64,000 bases of DNA from contig JANFOG010000005.1 of assembly GCA_024336345.1 (NCBI GenBank), forward strand, positions 186,001 through 250,000. The letters are read 5' to 3'. The notes under the pieces are model-generated. The model had not been told where the DNA came from. It ran no database searches and saw only the letters and a program-made list of their open reading frames with translations. The stretch is from Mariannaea sp. PMI_226. Lineage: Eukaryota; Ascomycota; Sordariomycetes; Hypocreales; Nectriaceae. Shown piece after piece: positions 1-11,740 of the stretch. Numbering within the stretch: position 1 is the stretch's first letter; each line of letters begins with the position of its first letter. A program made the position numbers and the translations under genes.

Positions 1-150
1 TTCATTGATGCTTCTTTCTCAAAATGTTTTTCTTTTCATTTTTGTATCTCACTTTTGTACCTGACTTGACTGCTGGGGCTCAATCATAGCATCACCTCTT
101 CCCCCCCCCCCAAAGACTAGAAACTAACATTGGGTTATCATAACCTCGAA

Positions 151-1299
151 ATGGTGTTTAGCTTGCGGTTAGTTGCCCTCCTGGCAACAGCGCGTCTCGT
201 AGGAGCCCAAGTATCCTTGGGCACCTATCCTACATGTGCTGTAAGTATTCAACACCAACGTACCCCTTCTTCTTCTCCCACTCAAGCTTGAGAGAAGAGA
301 CAGAGCACCCCTCCAATAAAACATAACAATAAGAGTTCCGTTTGATATTCTGACGCAATCTTTCTTCTCGTCTACTAGGGTTCATGTTCAACAATTTATA
401 CGGGGGAGAGCTCAGGCTCGCAATGCAACTCGTTCGACTACGAGTGCATCTGCACAAACAAGGCATTCCTCGATAATGCCGTGTGCTGCCTGCTGCAGCA
501 TTGCTCCGACGACGACATTAAGAGTGCATCGGACTATACTAGAAACTTTTGCAGCATCGAGGGCTATACATTGCCCTCAGGAATAGCATGCGCAAGCGGA
601 TCATCTTCCTCATCGCAAGCTGCCGCATCGTCTTCGTCTGCTGCGAGCGGCTCTTTCAACACAGCCGGATCTGACTCGGCCACCTCGACGGCGGTTGGCG
701 ATTCGTCTACTTTCCCTACCTCAAACACAAGCAACGGTGACGATAATAACGACGACAATTCCTCGTCGGATAACTCATTTAATAGCCACAAAAGCACGCA
801 CAAGACTAGCTCAAAGACTCTGAAGACTGCGTTGGGAGTTGGACTCGGCGTGGGCATCCCGCTAATTATAGCCATTGCCGGATTCTTCCTCCGAAAGAAG
901 CGCAAGACTGCCAACCCCGAGTCAACAGCTGTTTCCCAAATGCCACCTGCAGGACCATCCCTCGTCTCTCATCCCCCCCCTCCTCCTCCTGGTCCTCCTT
1001 CTCAAGCCTACTCGACCCCGAGCAACGGTCCTCCTGGATACCCGCCCCAACAAGGTTATTCCCCCCAGCCCTACCAGTTTCAGGATCCGAATACTCCCTC
1101 TCCAGTGGGAGTATACGTCGACCCCCAAAAGATGGCGGCGTATGGTGTTTCCCCCGCTTACAATGTGAATACCATCCCGAACCCGCACGAGATGATGGAC
1201 ACCACACCTCCTCCAGTGAGGCATGAGTTGGCGCCTGACAGTCGACCTCATACCGAGCTTCCGACCAACATCCCCCCAACGCACCAAGAGCTACCATGA
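151..1299 (+). CDS. CFEM-domain protein with single transmembrane segment and proline-rich tail
   Basis: Two exons (151-240, 379-1299; phase-0 GTAAGT...CTACTAG intron) give 336 residues. The N-terminus is a signal peptide with likely cleavage after Gly18-Ala19. A cysteine-rich CFEM domain follows (about residues 25-95). It begins TCAGSC and contains CNSFDYECIC, where the Asp before the CxC pair is at the position that ligands haem/iron in CFEM haemophores. Next is a Ser/Thr-rich stalk (about 95-180), one hydrophobic segment (about 183-203, starting ALGVGLGVGIPL) stopped by RKKRK, and a Pro/Gly/Tyr-rich cytoplasmic tail. The layout is that of an SKG6/WSC-type single-pass surface protein rather than a GPI-anchored CFEM protein. 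A role in surface sensing, adhesion or iron handling is inference. It converges on the DUF2985 gene. Confidence 0.85.
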
Positions 1300-1843
1300 A
1301 AAGTGACGATCAAAGAGGGAGGCCGTACAGTCTTATTATGTAAACATACACGAGGATATTGGTGTGTACCTAGGCGTTAAGTCTTCTGCTTAAAGTACAA
1401 ATAAAGTCGACCAAATAATATTATATACTCGGACCGGCTTCTCACGCCCCTGATCACCAATCAGCGAATCTCAGGCTCATGTCTTGCTCTCATTCAAAGG
1501 TAAAATACATCTGCAGTGTGAATACTCTCCATACACATATTCATAGGCTCATTGGAGAATCGGGGTAAAATAATGGCGCACCAACGCGAGGTGTTTGTTA
1601 TCTCTATCTAAGTTACTCTCTCCATGCGCCGGCCATGACAGGACCATCGGTTCTGGGTGTTGGTCAGGCTCAGTGGTAACGCGATCACGGTGACATCCTC
1701 AGTCACAAGAAACCAAAATAGTCGGCGACGGTATATGAAATACCTTCCTATTATTGCCTCCGTATGGATTAGCCATTAAATTCGTGGACTTCGTGTAACT
1801 CCCCCAGCACAAATTAATTGTTTTCAACCTCGACCCTCTCCTT
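1300..1843. other. Convergent intergenic region
   Basis: This is the 3' ends of two converging genes. I see no ORF with coding character, no RNA gene and no repeat of note; it presumably holds both 3' UTRs and polyadenylation sites. Confidence 0.6.
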
Positions 1844-4191
1844 TCAGCTCGGCACCTTGATGAGCTTTCCAATCTTGCTCGAGCTGCCGCTCTGCCCGTC
1901 GCTATTTTCCAGTTCTTTTTCCTTTTCAGCTTCCTTTAGCGCCTGCTTTTCCAGCTTTTCCAGTTCCTTTTCCTGCTCCTTCTTCTGTTCCTTCTTCTTC
2001 TTTGCTATGTGTTTCATGGCATCTCCGGTGAGTTCTTGTCTGTTGAGGAGTTCCCACACATCCTTCTTCCGAGTCTTCTTATCTCCAAAGCTGATCATAA
2101 GACCAGCAGTAATGTTACACGTTATACTCACGCAAAGAATCACAGTCGTGATGGCAAACGGTCGATGGTGGTAGTCAATTCCCCAGGTGCATGCGCCAAG
2201 CGAGATCTGCAAGCACGAATGGCAGTCGAGTAGAACAACAATAGCAATGAGATAGCTCAGTGGGAATGCGTGGTGGGTAAACGTCTCCTGAGGCTTGTAA
2301 AAACTGTGCGACTTGGCCAGCTTCTTCTGATGGTGCTGAAGGCTCTTAAGTTGCTTCATGGTGAGGGCTGGGATATCATTATCCGAACTTGACCCTGAAT
2401 TTAGACGATCAACATTGGGGTCACCCTCCTCCAAATTATCCGGAGTCTCGGGACTCTCAGGGCTCTCTGGATTCTCTGGATTCTCTGGATTCTCTGGCTT
2501 ATTGTCCTTCTCCTTGTTTTTTCCACATGGGCCTGATGCCTCCAAGATCTCACGAGCTTGTTGGGAAGTAATACGTCCATAGGATTCGAGGTCGGCGTTC
2601 TCAGGAAGATCATCGGGTACACTGCGCTTCCGAAGTCGCGACCTCGGCCGCTTGCCCTGCTCTGCTCTCTTGATCATGCGTGAGTAACGAGCGACAAAGA
2701 ACATGTGGTAGGTATCAACAGCTCTGAATGGGGCCAGGCCATCTCCCATGATGGCGAAGAGAGCGACGAGAACACTATCGATGATGTGGATGGTGTAGAC
2801 CTGCTTCTCTCCAACATAGATCCATCCGATGAGGAAGAGAACCCAAGCCAAGCCAAAGAGTGTGATGAGAGTTGCGTAGAGTGTGACGAAGAAACCGAGA
2901 GGACGGCGCACATATTGGCCAAATCCCTTGAGTCTCCGCTTCCACCTTGAGCGGCGTGAATGTAGCATATGTCGTACATGATCATCCAAGTCGGCTTTGT
3001 CCTGCGCACTCCAGCCCTCCAAATTGGTTCCATGAGGGAGTGCGGCGTAATGAGAGTCTGTCAAATGCGAAGTAATGGTGCTGCTTCGTTGGATTGGTGG
3101 GGTATCTGGTTCGACATCTTCCTCTTCTGGTGCGGGCTCAGGTTCCAGAGGTCTCTCTCCGGCTCCGGCAGTGACCAGGCGACTTGCCCACTGCTGCTCA
3201 GGCTGGTGCGAAGAAAGGACGTACGTAGGACGACGGTTAATCAAGGATCCTAGGTCGGGAACAAAGAGAGAATTTTGAACGTTGGTAAGTGTAGCCAGTG
3301 TTTGAACTTCAGGGTCTGAAAATTGTTAGCAACGACATCGGAGACAGTCATTATATTGGGTTCGACAATCTTACCGATAATATCTAACCAATCCACCAGT
3401 TCTTGAGCATATTCATCGTCTGGGTTCGCAGCTTCGGAAAGTCGGGGAGCCTGTCCCTGGCCAATGGTGCTTCGCCGAGCGCCTCTGGGCCAGAACATGC
3501 GACTCAGTCTCCTGCCGCGGGCCAGTCCAGTACCGTCGGTGGTGGCAGGCGGTAGCTCTGGGTCATAGCTAAAGTCATTATCAGGTAAGGACCGTGTTGG
3601 TGAGATGGGAGTATTAGATCCTCGTTCTAATCCAAGCTCAGCGAGGGTTGGCCGGTTTCCCTCTTCAGTGAGACGCGGCATGGCCACTTGAGGAACTCGT
3701 CGGGAATGCCGGGCGAGGTTGAAGCCATCAGGGGCAACATGCGCCCTTTCGGGTTGCGAAACGCTGCGAGGACGGGTGGTATTGAAGATGTCGGATCGGA
3801 GGTGGACGGGGTCCTGTGGCGCGTCGTTGGTATGAGTGGAGGATGCGATTGATGCATTGGAGGAGCGACGAAGGCGAATGCTAGGTTGACGAGCACCGTC
3901 GATAGAAGAAGATCTTCTCGGATGTGGCGGGAAGCCAGTGCTCGCCGAGCTCGAGCCTGGACGGGATGACCTCGAAACGGAACGATGAGATTGATAAGAA
4001 GAACTCTCCATCAACGGATCAAAATAGTCGGGGAAGACATCGCTGCCGGCGCCAGGTGTTGGCGGGTTTGGTGACAATCGAGAGGATGAGGCGGTTGGCC
4101 CGGGCCCAGGGCTGGACGTGCGACGACGGGAATTTGATGGCGGGACGTGCAGGAAGCCCGAGGGCGTAGGGGGGTCACGGTTCGGATCCAT
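1844..4191 (-). CDS. DUF2985 integral membrane protein
   Basis: Two exons on the minus strand (4191-3375 and 3315-1844; GTAAG...TTTCAG, 59-nt intron) give 762 residues. Residues 1-270 are a disordered Ser/Pro/Arg-rich cytosolic region. The splice restores a continuous DWLDIIDPEVQTLATL run leading to NRRPTYVLS. About residues 395-500 hold the first membrane block (PLGFFVTLYATLITLFGLAW, then a second helix and the conserved GDGLAPFRAVDTYHM). A charged loop with Asn-Pro-Glu repeats (about 545-570) separates it from a second pair of helices (about 630-700). The C-terminus is a long Lys/Glu coiled coil. The family is conserved in fungi and plants; its function is not known to me and none is assigned. 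Confidence 0.85.
2449..2505 (-). repeat. In-frame 9-bp minisatellite in the DUF2985 gene
   Basis: Repeats of GGATTCTCT on the plus strand encode tandem Asn-Pro-Glu and then Ser-Pro-Glu units in the minus-strand protein. The repeat is in frame, so copy changes alter loop length without breaking the gene. Confidence 0.7.
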
Positions 4192-7100
4192 GAGATGATC
4201 ATGGCACGAAGAAGAAAATTGAGAATCAACAATGCCCGGTGGTCTAACGGACGGGGGGGGAAAGGGAAGATGAGGGTGGGAGGGAATGATTTTGGCTTTG
4301 TATGAATGTTTGGTTTGTTGCTGGCGGTATTAGTCAACTTTGTCAGCGAAAACGTGCTACAGTACCAAGGCAAGGTACCTTGTGAGGAGTAAGTAGCTGC
4401 GTGTGTGCGGCAGTAGTACAGTGCTCTGTAGTAGTAAATTACATAGTAACTAGTGGTCGCTTCCATTGGCACCCACCCAAACCAACCTCCACTAAAAGAA
4501 GCAGTGGCGGCTGGCTGGCCTAGAAGATGACAAGGTTGGTACGTACCTTTATTATGGCTATGGCCGGGATGGTATGCGCCCGTGGTTTGTTCAGTCAACA
4601 TCTAACTGCCTGGGTATGGACGGCAATAACTTGCACACTCAAACACTTTGCCAAGCAAACCAAGGAAACACGAAGGCCTCCTATGATCACCAAGCTAAGC
4701 GCCAACGAGCCCAGTCCGCTGAGCCATGACGCCTCATCCGCTGCGAGCTCGACACGCAATAACAAGTCATTTGGACGGGCCTTTCCACGCTTTCGCGGTC
4801 GATCAACGGCGAGAGGAGCGAAAGCTCCACCACTTACGTCATGAACATGGCCCTGACGGTTGCATGCTGTACATGCTTGCTCTGGTCCTTCTGGTCCTTG
4901 CGGGCACTTGGCGGCGCGCAGGGGGAGTTTGGTGCTGTCACTAGGGTTTTAGTTTGGCATCATTCGCTGCCACCGAAGCCAGCCTTTTCGTCTATCGCCA
5001 CGGGCTCGCCGGAATTTCCGAGCGCACCGAACCAAAACATCTCTCCGAATAAGCAGAAAACCAGACAAAATAACCTTTTTATTTTGGTTTGCTTTATCAG
5101 CTCCAGGGTCTTCTTCGTGGTCCCGGCGAGCATGCATCTACAACGACTATTTTTCTTTTATTACCCGAAACGTCTCAAAGTGTTCGTCCATCTTTTTTTC
5201 GACTTTGTCAATGTATCAAGTCCAAATGCGTAGATGCCATGACGGCCGCGAGTGTCTGAATCTATCTGGGAAATCTGTGATCTTCATTGCAACGAACGGA
5301 CCGGACCGGGTTAATAAGTGGTGCATGGCCCACAAATACAAGGACTGGAAATCTTGGCCTCAGGCAACAAGTGCTCGGTCGGCTTTTTTTTCCTTTACCA
5401 TATCACTCGCTCATTCACTCCACTTCACGGAAGGGCAGCATCCGGCGCCAACGCCAATTCTTCAGCTTCAACAGCCGCACTACCACCAGCCACACGTCCC
5501 AAAACCGTGTGTGTAGATTATTGTAATAAACACAAACTGAACAGACCAGAGCTATTTTGGAAGTTCATGCAAGTTGATATAGTTGACCATGTTTACGTCC
5601 GACATTTTCCTCTCATAGCTTAATCGATGACATAAGCTTCACAGCTTACGGGTCTCTGCTCTCGCTCATAGCCATTCACTACGTTGACTAGTTACCGGGA
5701 AACTAGACCCGTCATCTTCTTGGGCGCTGGCTAGTCACTATTAACTAGGTACTTCTGGTGGAAGCTCAAACCGCAACCACAATCATGCTCCGGCTATTTC
5801 GCTTGGCAGTCAGTAATGCTGACTCAGAACGCGCAATAGCCTCTCAGGCCGCTCCGGATTGTAAGGGACAGTCGGGTAAGCTTAATGATAACAACGAGTG
5901 CATGGCTAGGACTACTAGCCGATGATATCCCCAGCATCCAATATGACGTACCCAGATAGTATGCAAGACGGGCACTTTCTCGTATTCGTTGCTTTGAGCT
6001 CCAGTCTCGTGCTGGCTGACGTTTGCTCAACTCACTACTATCCAAAAGCGACAAAATGTTTAGCACTCTCAGCCCCTTTGAGAGGTCACGTGCACAGCTA
6101 CATATTTATGTTTGCTTCTCTCCTTTTTGGGGTTGGTTCATGAGATTCGTCAACTAATATGAGACCCATTCATTGAAACCTTCTTATATACTCTGCAATC
6201 CTTCACTCAGTTAACTGACTCTACTGTCCATGCTCAAAGGTACTCCGTAATTGAGAGAGTATCTGGGTTGGCAAGGACAGCTCGTTCGCCTAGGGACAGG
6301 AATATCAATATACTGGGACAGCGTGTTTCTTACTTTCTAACCAATAATTCTGTAACCCTTCTCGAAGGAACTCTCCTCTTTGGCTTCTACCCCCCAGGAA
6401 CCGATATCATCCTCTGCCAATAGTCCACCAGCGTCTCATTCGTCGAGGCTTTCTTAATTCCCCATGGCGACTACCTTTACCTTGCATCAATTTTGAATCT
6501 CCAGATGTAAAGACTGGTTTCGTATCCCAATATGTTTGGGAACACTTATCTACTAACAGATTCTCTCGTCACCTCCGCCTAACTTTGGTGCTTCACCCTC
6601 TATTAGGGACCCTCTATTAGGGAAACCACTTCCATTTTTCGTCCTTGAAATTTTCTCCAATACTTCCTTACATTGACCTATGAGTATATCGTCGTTTGTA
6701 GCAGCAAATCTCCGTATTTATATTTTCAAGGTAGACAGGAAGTAGATGATGAACTTGGATATCTCTTATTAGCAACGAATGTAAGTGTGGGTTTCCTCAA
6801 CCAATTCCTCTCTCAAGACTAGGAAATCCTTCCACGAGGAAACTGTAGACAAGTGGTTCAACGAGAAATGGATTCAGCATAGGTTCTACGGAAACTGGTA
6901 GCCAAAAAGAAACGCATGCATACTACCCATCGATGCGATTCTCCTGGGAGCAATGTCGATTTTGATTAGATGCTCTTGATGCGTACTAGAATTGCTACGC
7001 GGCTTCGGAGAATATATTTCAAATCCCAATGACTGGCTAAAGGCTACAACAGGCCCAATGAAAGTGATGTTGGGAAATTTACTGGTGGGTATGGCCGGCT

Positions 7101-7304
7101 CAATGGGTGTGAAAGGTAACACTGACTGAAAACGCTGATATACTGCTGCCTAGTCGGAAACTACGACGACATCTTCAGCTCGCAGAGAAAATCGTGGAAC
7201 AATCTACTGTTGATGGAGAATTCGCAATCTTAAATTCATTTCGTGAACAACCAATGCACTTCGTTCGTGGAATATCATCGCCCTCATACTGAACCGACAG
7301 CAAA
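4192..7304. other. 3.1-kb intergenic region, no supported gene
   Basis: This holds the upstream region of the DUF2985 gene (near 4192-4700) and of the Vps4-like gene. Short ORFs here show no domain or conserved motif. Around 6595-6630 a 14-bp unit CCCTCTATTAGGGA is directly duplicated. The stretch 5600-7200 is visibly more AT-rich and may contain decayed sequence. I see no intact transposase or RNA gene. Confidence 0.5.
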
Positions 7305-8521
7305 ATGCCAGAAGAAACCTTCACTTCGTCTTCCTCAGACCACAAGCCAGCCGCGACTCCGGTTATTGACCAAGTTTCCACAGGCAAAGCTTCTACCGAT
7401 GCTGAGGAGCTTGGAAATACACCCAAAGAAACCTTCCCTAGAAACGCCTTCGAGGATTCCATTATTTCAAAGGAGCTCGACGTCAAATGGTCCGACATTG
7501 CTGGACTGGAAGCAGCCAAAACAGAACTCCGGACGGCGTTACTCCCTCTTCGCTTCCCTCAGCTTTTTAGCGGCATGCGACGAGCGACAAGAGGGCTATT
7601 ATTGTACGGGCCGCCGGGCACCGGGAAGACTTGTCTTGCAAAAGCCCTCGCGACTGAAGCTCAGTACACCATCTTCAGCATCAGCGGTGATGATTTCTCG
7701 TCAAAATGGATGAGTAGAAGTGCAGAGTAATACCTTACCATGAAATTCTCCAGGTGAATCTTGCTAAGGGGTTCTTAGGCTGATGCGGCAACTCTTCGCC
7801 CTTGCAAGAGAGAACAAACCAACCATAATCTTCATTGAAAAAGTCGATGCCCTCTGTAGCAAACCAGATGCCAACAGAGCCAAGAAGGAGGACACTGCGC
7901 TTCTGAAAGCTGAGTTTCTGCTCCAAATGGACAGCCTTAGTAACGTCAATACCGGGATTTTGGTCGTCGCGGCGACAAACTCGCCATGGTGCCATCCAAC
8001 CATTCGAAAACGATTCCAGAAGCGGATTCACATTCCTCTACCAGACGAAGAGGCTCGCAAAACCCTGCTCCAGATGCACCTTGATCACACCGCCACATCA
8101 TTGGGAGATATTGATGTGGTGCTTGGGAGCCTTGCTAAACGAACAGAGGGTTTCTCAGGCAGTGATATTGTCAGTGCCATTCAAGATGCAATTGTGATGC
8201 CCGCTCAGAGAGTCCGCACAGCAAAGTACCTTCGCAAGGTTAGCCACCTACTCTTAGAGTATCGCGCCCCTTCTTTACTATGTTGCTAATAAAGCCCAGG
8301 ATCAGGACAGTGAAGATGTGTGGTACTCACCTTGCAGCGACAGCGACCCTGAAGCCATGGAGCCGAAGTGGAATCAGGTTCCTGCAGAGCAGCTCAAAGC
8401 ACCACCATTATCTGTGGAAGACTTGTACGAGGCTATCAGGAGGAAAGAGCCGTCAGTGGGAGAGGATCAGGTGCAGAAGTATATCGAGTGGACGCAAGAG
8501 TATGGAATGGAAGGGGCTTGA
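7305..8521 (+). CDS. Vps4-like AAA ATPase, MIT-less, with substituted Walker B
   Basis: Three exons (7305-7726, 7779-8238, 8300-8521) give 367 residues with compatible phases and GT-AG introns of 52 and 61 nt. Residues 1-55 are unrelated to an MIT domain. The AAA core starts near KWSDIAGLEAAKTEL. Walker A is GPPGTGKT (102-109). The pore-loop region FSSKWM is present. At Walker B the sequence is IIFIEKVDALC, with Glu161-Lys162 where Vps4 has Asp-Glu. The arginine-finger region reads IRKRFQKR instead of IRRRFERR. A Vps4 C-terminal domain (PPLSVEDLYEAI...) ends the protein. Canonical Vps4 disassembles ESCRT-III and is about 430 residues. This looks like a divergent paralogue that may bind ATP but hydrolyse it poorly. 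It could instead be a decaying copy, although the frame is intact. Confidence 0.8.
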
Positions 8522-9401
8522 AGTTGACTTGGAGAGAAGGAGACCGCACAACAGAGTAGCCTATTGACCAGCGTATGCCCATACTAAAAATGAGATAAAC
8601 ATCATGGAGTAGTGAAACATCCCTAGGTAATACTACGGAAATGTTTTCCGCCTGCGTGCCGACTTGCCAGTCATGTGAAATTGTGTGTCCTCTTCTGACA
8701 ATCGTCCTTTCATGATGTAGGCGCCTCTTCCAGCATATACGGCATTGTTTCACTTTCTATTTTGTATTCGATGTACTCATGTCATATATTCAAATGGTGA
8801 TACTGATTATTTTTCATTTTACCACAATGATGCAGTTCTCTCAGACTCCTCATCGCTCGACAATGCAACAGACCAGAAAACACGCCACAGCTGATAGCTT
8901 CACTTGTCGACGCAACGTTAACTTCACAATCACAAATAAATATTCCCGTCCACCCCTCCCCCACATCGAAAGGCATGAACACAACTTATCAGCCCAGTGT
9001 TGGGTCTCTGGCGATAGGGCCGGCCTCACCTGCTTCTTGCGGTGTTCGTTTGCTTGGACATGACCCTCTCAAGCTGTGGTACGATACCCACCAGCAGTTT
9101 GCACAAATGGCCTGAGCATATGTACTTGTTCGAATCATCGGGGATCAACCAACAGGGTTCATTTGACTGGTGCCTAGAAAGAAATGGCAAAATGAAGGAT
9201 AAGGGTCATAAAGAAAAATCTAGGCCAGACGCAACACAGAAACTCGACACGCGACCAACATCCGGAAATGGGACAGTAGGATGGAAGGAAATTTGTATCT
9301 TTATGAACGGTAAGACCCCTTTAGTTCAGGGCGCATTATCAACGTAAAACTAATATATCATGAGGCATCTTTTTTCTTGCCTCGCAAGTTACGGCATACA
9401 A
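8522..9401. other. Convergent intergenic region
   Basis: This separates the Vps4-like gene from the 3' side of the nucleoside transporter. The ORFs seen here are short and without recognisable motifs. It leads into the tandem hairpin repeat at 9402-9580. Confidence 0.5.
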
Positions 9402-9580
9402 GCATTTCTCTTCTCCAATGTTTGCGGTATAGCACATATCGCTCGATAGTGTATCGAGTGCCAAAATTCATTTCTCTTCTCCACTGTTTATTAATAGCAC
9501 GTATCGCTCGATAATGTATCGAGTGCTATGATTGGTTATTGCAAATTAGCACGTATCGCTCGATAGTGGAATCGAGTGCT
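9402..9580. repeat. Tandem hairpin repeat, three copies
   Basis: Three copies of a roughly 32-bp element (9431-9461, 9496-9527, 9548-9580) share AGCACRTATCGCTCGATA followed by TATCGAGTGC. The outer arms are inverted: AGCAC and TCGATA on the left pair with TATCGAGTGCT on the right, around an extra GTATCGC bulge. The first two copies are also preceded by a shared CATTTCTCTTCTCC block, giving a direct-repeat period of about 66 bp. The array ends 23 bp beyond the transporter stop codon, so it probably lies in that gene's 3' UTR and would fold as RNA. Confidence 0.75.
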
Positions 9581-9602
9581 ATCATTTGTTGTTATGTCAA
9601 AA

Positions 9603-11740
9603 TTAATGGGTTGTGGCAAAGTGAGACAGCTGATCCGTCACGACAAGACCAGCAACACTGGCAGACGTGAGGGTAGCCAAGACACCCGAGATAAGAGCCG
9701 ACACAGCGAGTCTAGAGACATCACCGCCACGCGAGGGGGCGAGCTGGCCGAGAATACCAATCTGGATACCCAGGGAGCCAATGTTGCCGAATCCAGCAAG
9801 GGCGTAAGTAGCAATAAGCTGGGAGCGCGGGGAGAGATCGGCGTAGTAGGGGTCGGTGGTGAGAGCAGAGAAAGCGTTGTACTCGTTCTATATGACACTT
9901 TGTTATTCCTGGAAATCTTTCACGCGAGACCCAGATGAAAGGGTTCAACGTGGAGAAAAAGAAAAAAAGAATAGTACTTGGGTATATCTACATACGTACA
10001 TATGTACGAATATGCATATATACACCAAGTTCAAAAAAAAAAAAAAAAAAAAAAAAGAAAAGAGGGGGGGGGAGGACTTACGGTGATGACTTTCTCGGCA
10101 ATAAGCTTGGAGACCTTGAGCAGATCGCCATTGCGGGGAACACCCAGCAAGAAAGAAACAGGGTACAACAGGTAGCCGAGAATGGTCTGCAGAGTCAACT
10201 TGGGGTCGTTGATGTTCAGGTATCTACCCCACCAAGTGAGCAGGCCGTTGATGAGACCGACAAAGGCAATGATGCAGAGGAGGGAGGCCATGATGGTGCC
10301 GGCGATCTTAATACCCAACCAGGCACCGTTGGCGAAGGCGTGCAGGGCGTTCTCAGCCTTGTGCTCGTCATCGTCAGGGATCACAACACGGCCGGCGGTG
10401 AGAGTCTCCTCCGTCTCGGGGTATCGCAGCTTGGAGATGGCCAGCGAGGCAGGGATAGACATGATGCAGGAGGATACGAGGGCCTCACGGTTCAGACCGA
10501 GGCCAATGTAACCAACCAGCACGGAACCGGAAATGGTGGCGAAACCGCAGGTCATGATCTGGTGGATCTCGGCCTTGGTCATGTGAGGAACGAAGGGCCG
10601 GACAAGCATAGCCGATTCACCCTGGCCGATGAAGGGCGTGGCAGCGGCGACGACAGCCTCAGCACCAGACACTCCAAGAGCCCAGAAGACAAAGGTGGCA
10701 AACTTCATGATGAACCATTGCAGGAAGTTCAGGTAGTACAGAACCTGGACAATGGAGATGAAGAAGACAATGGCTGGCAGGACACCGAAGAAGAACCAGG
10801 GGGTGGCAGCCGTGTCGGCGTCAGTCAAGAAAGCAACACCATCAGCAGCGAAGCCCAAGAGATCGGCGGCGCGATCGGCGATGAAGCGGAAGATGTCGTA
10901 ACCGACACCAGTGCGCAGGACGAAAAGACCGATAATGTACTGGCCAAGCATGCCACCAATGACAGTTCGCCAGTTGATGCGGCTGCGGTCGCGGCTGGTG
11001 AGCCACAGGACGAAGATGAAGACGAGCATGCCGAACAAGCTCACGGCACGGTTCTCGCGGGTGTTATCGGCGCTCTCCTTGGACACGAAAGAACCAACCA
11101 GAATGGTGGCAATGGCGACGAAGGCTCCGGCGGGAGTGCGCATCTTGGGAGGGATGCGGTCGTAGACTACCACGGCGGTGTGATGCCAGACCCAGCGGAT
11201 CGGGCCGGAAACGTAGCGGATAGGCACATACCAGAAGATGATGCGCAGAGAGATGGCGAGCCAGACAAGGAAGGGGACAACCCAGTTCTTGTCCTTACGA
11301 TGAAGAACGAGCGAGGCGATCCACCAGCCAGTGAAGAGGCAGAGCACGCCAAGATGAATCAGATTGCGGCGATAGCGGTAGATAGGACCCAGCATCTTCA
11401 TGCGAGTCGCAGAGTCTGAAGTCGAGGCACGGTCATCCGTGGGCAAGACGCCGCCCTCGAGCTTCTCATGATCGCTGTAGTCGGGAGGAGTCTGACCAAC
11501 AGCGGCGACGGAGTCCTGCTTGGTCTTGGAATCGACGCTGTGGTGGTGAAGATGGCTCTGGGTGGGGACGTTGCTCGGGTCGACAGTCGTTCCAACTGTG
11601 TAAACGGCGTCGTGGTGGCCCAGGGCATCGACTCGTGGGGAGTGGTTGTGGTGCTGGTGGTGATGTTGATTGCTAGGATCGAGGGCGGGATCCGAGTTGC
11701 GGCGCACTCCATCGGAGCCGGGTGTTGTAGCATCTGCCAT
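9603..11740 (-). CDS. Concentrative nucleoside transporter (CNT family)
   Basis: Two minus-strand exons (11740-10082, 9887-9603) with a 194-nt intron give 647 residues. I chose the ATG at 11740 (CAAAAATGGCAG) because the sequence upstream of it is low-complexity. Residues 1-120 are a disordered, His-rich cytosolic N-terminus. Hydrophobic segments follow from about residue 130. The CNT substrate-site signature GQGESAMLVRPF is near residue 370, followed by MTKAEIHQIMTCGF. The second exon carries the conserved C-terminal helices (IATYALAGFGNIGSLGIQIG). CNT proteins such as Candida CNT and Aspergillus CntA are plasma-membrane, proton-coupled nucleoside importers for purine/pyrimidine salvage. The intron has a T-run near its donor. 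Confidence 0.9.

Noticed and set aside
4527..5623. Several overlapping plus-strand frames of about 100 codons upstream of the Vps4-like gene
   Set aside because: None shows a domain, signal peptide or splice-consistent continuation; they overlap each other in different frames, as random ORFs do.
6886..7122. Minus-strand 78-codon frame containing FPNITFIGPVV, faintly like a glycosyltransferase segment
   Set aside because: It is too short, has no continuation on either side in any frame and no catalytic motif; at most an unprovable relic.
9935..11419. 494-residue plus-strand open frame
   Set aside because: It lies antisense to the nucleoside transporter, is Gly/Asp/Glu-rich without any domain, and begins in poly-Lys from an A-run; it is a shadow of the real gene.
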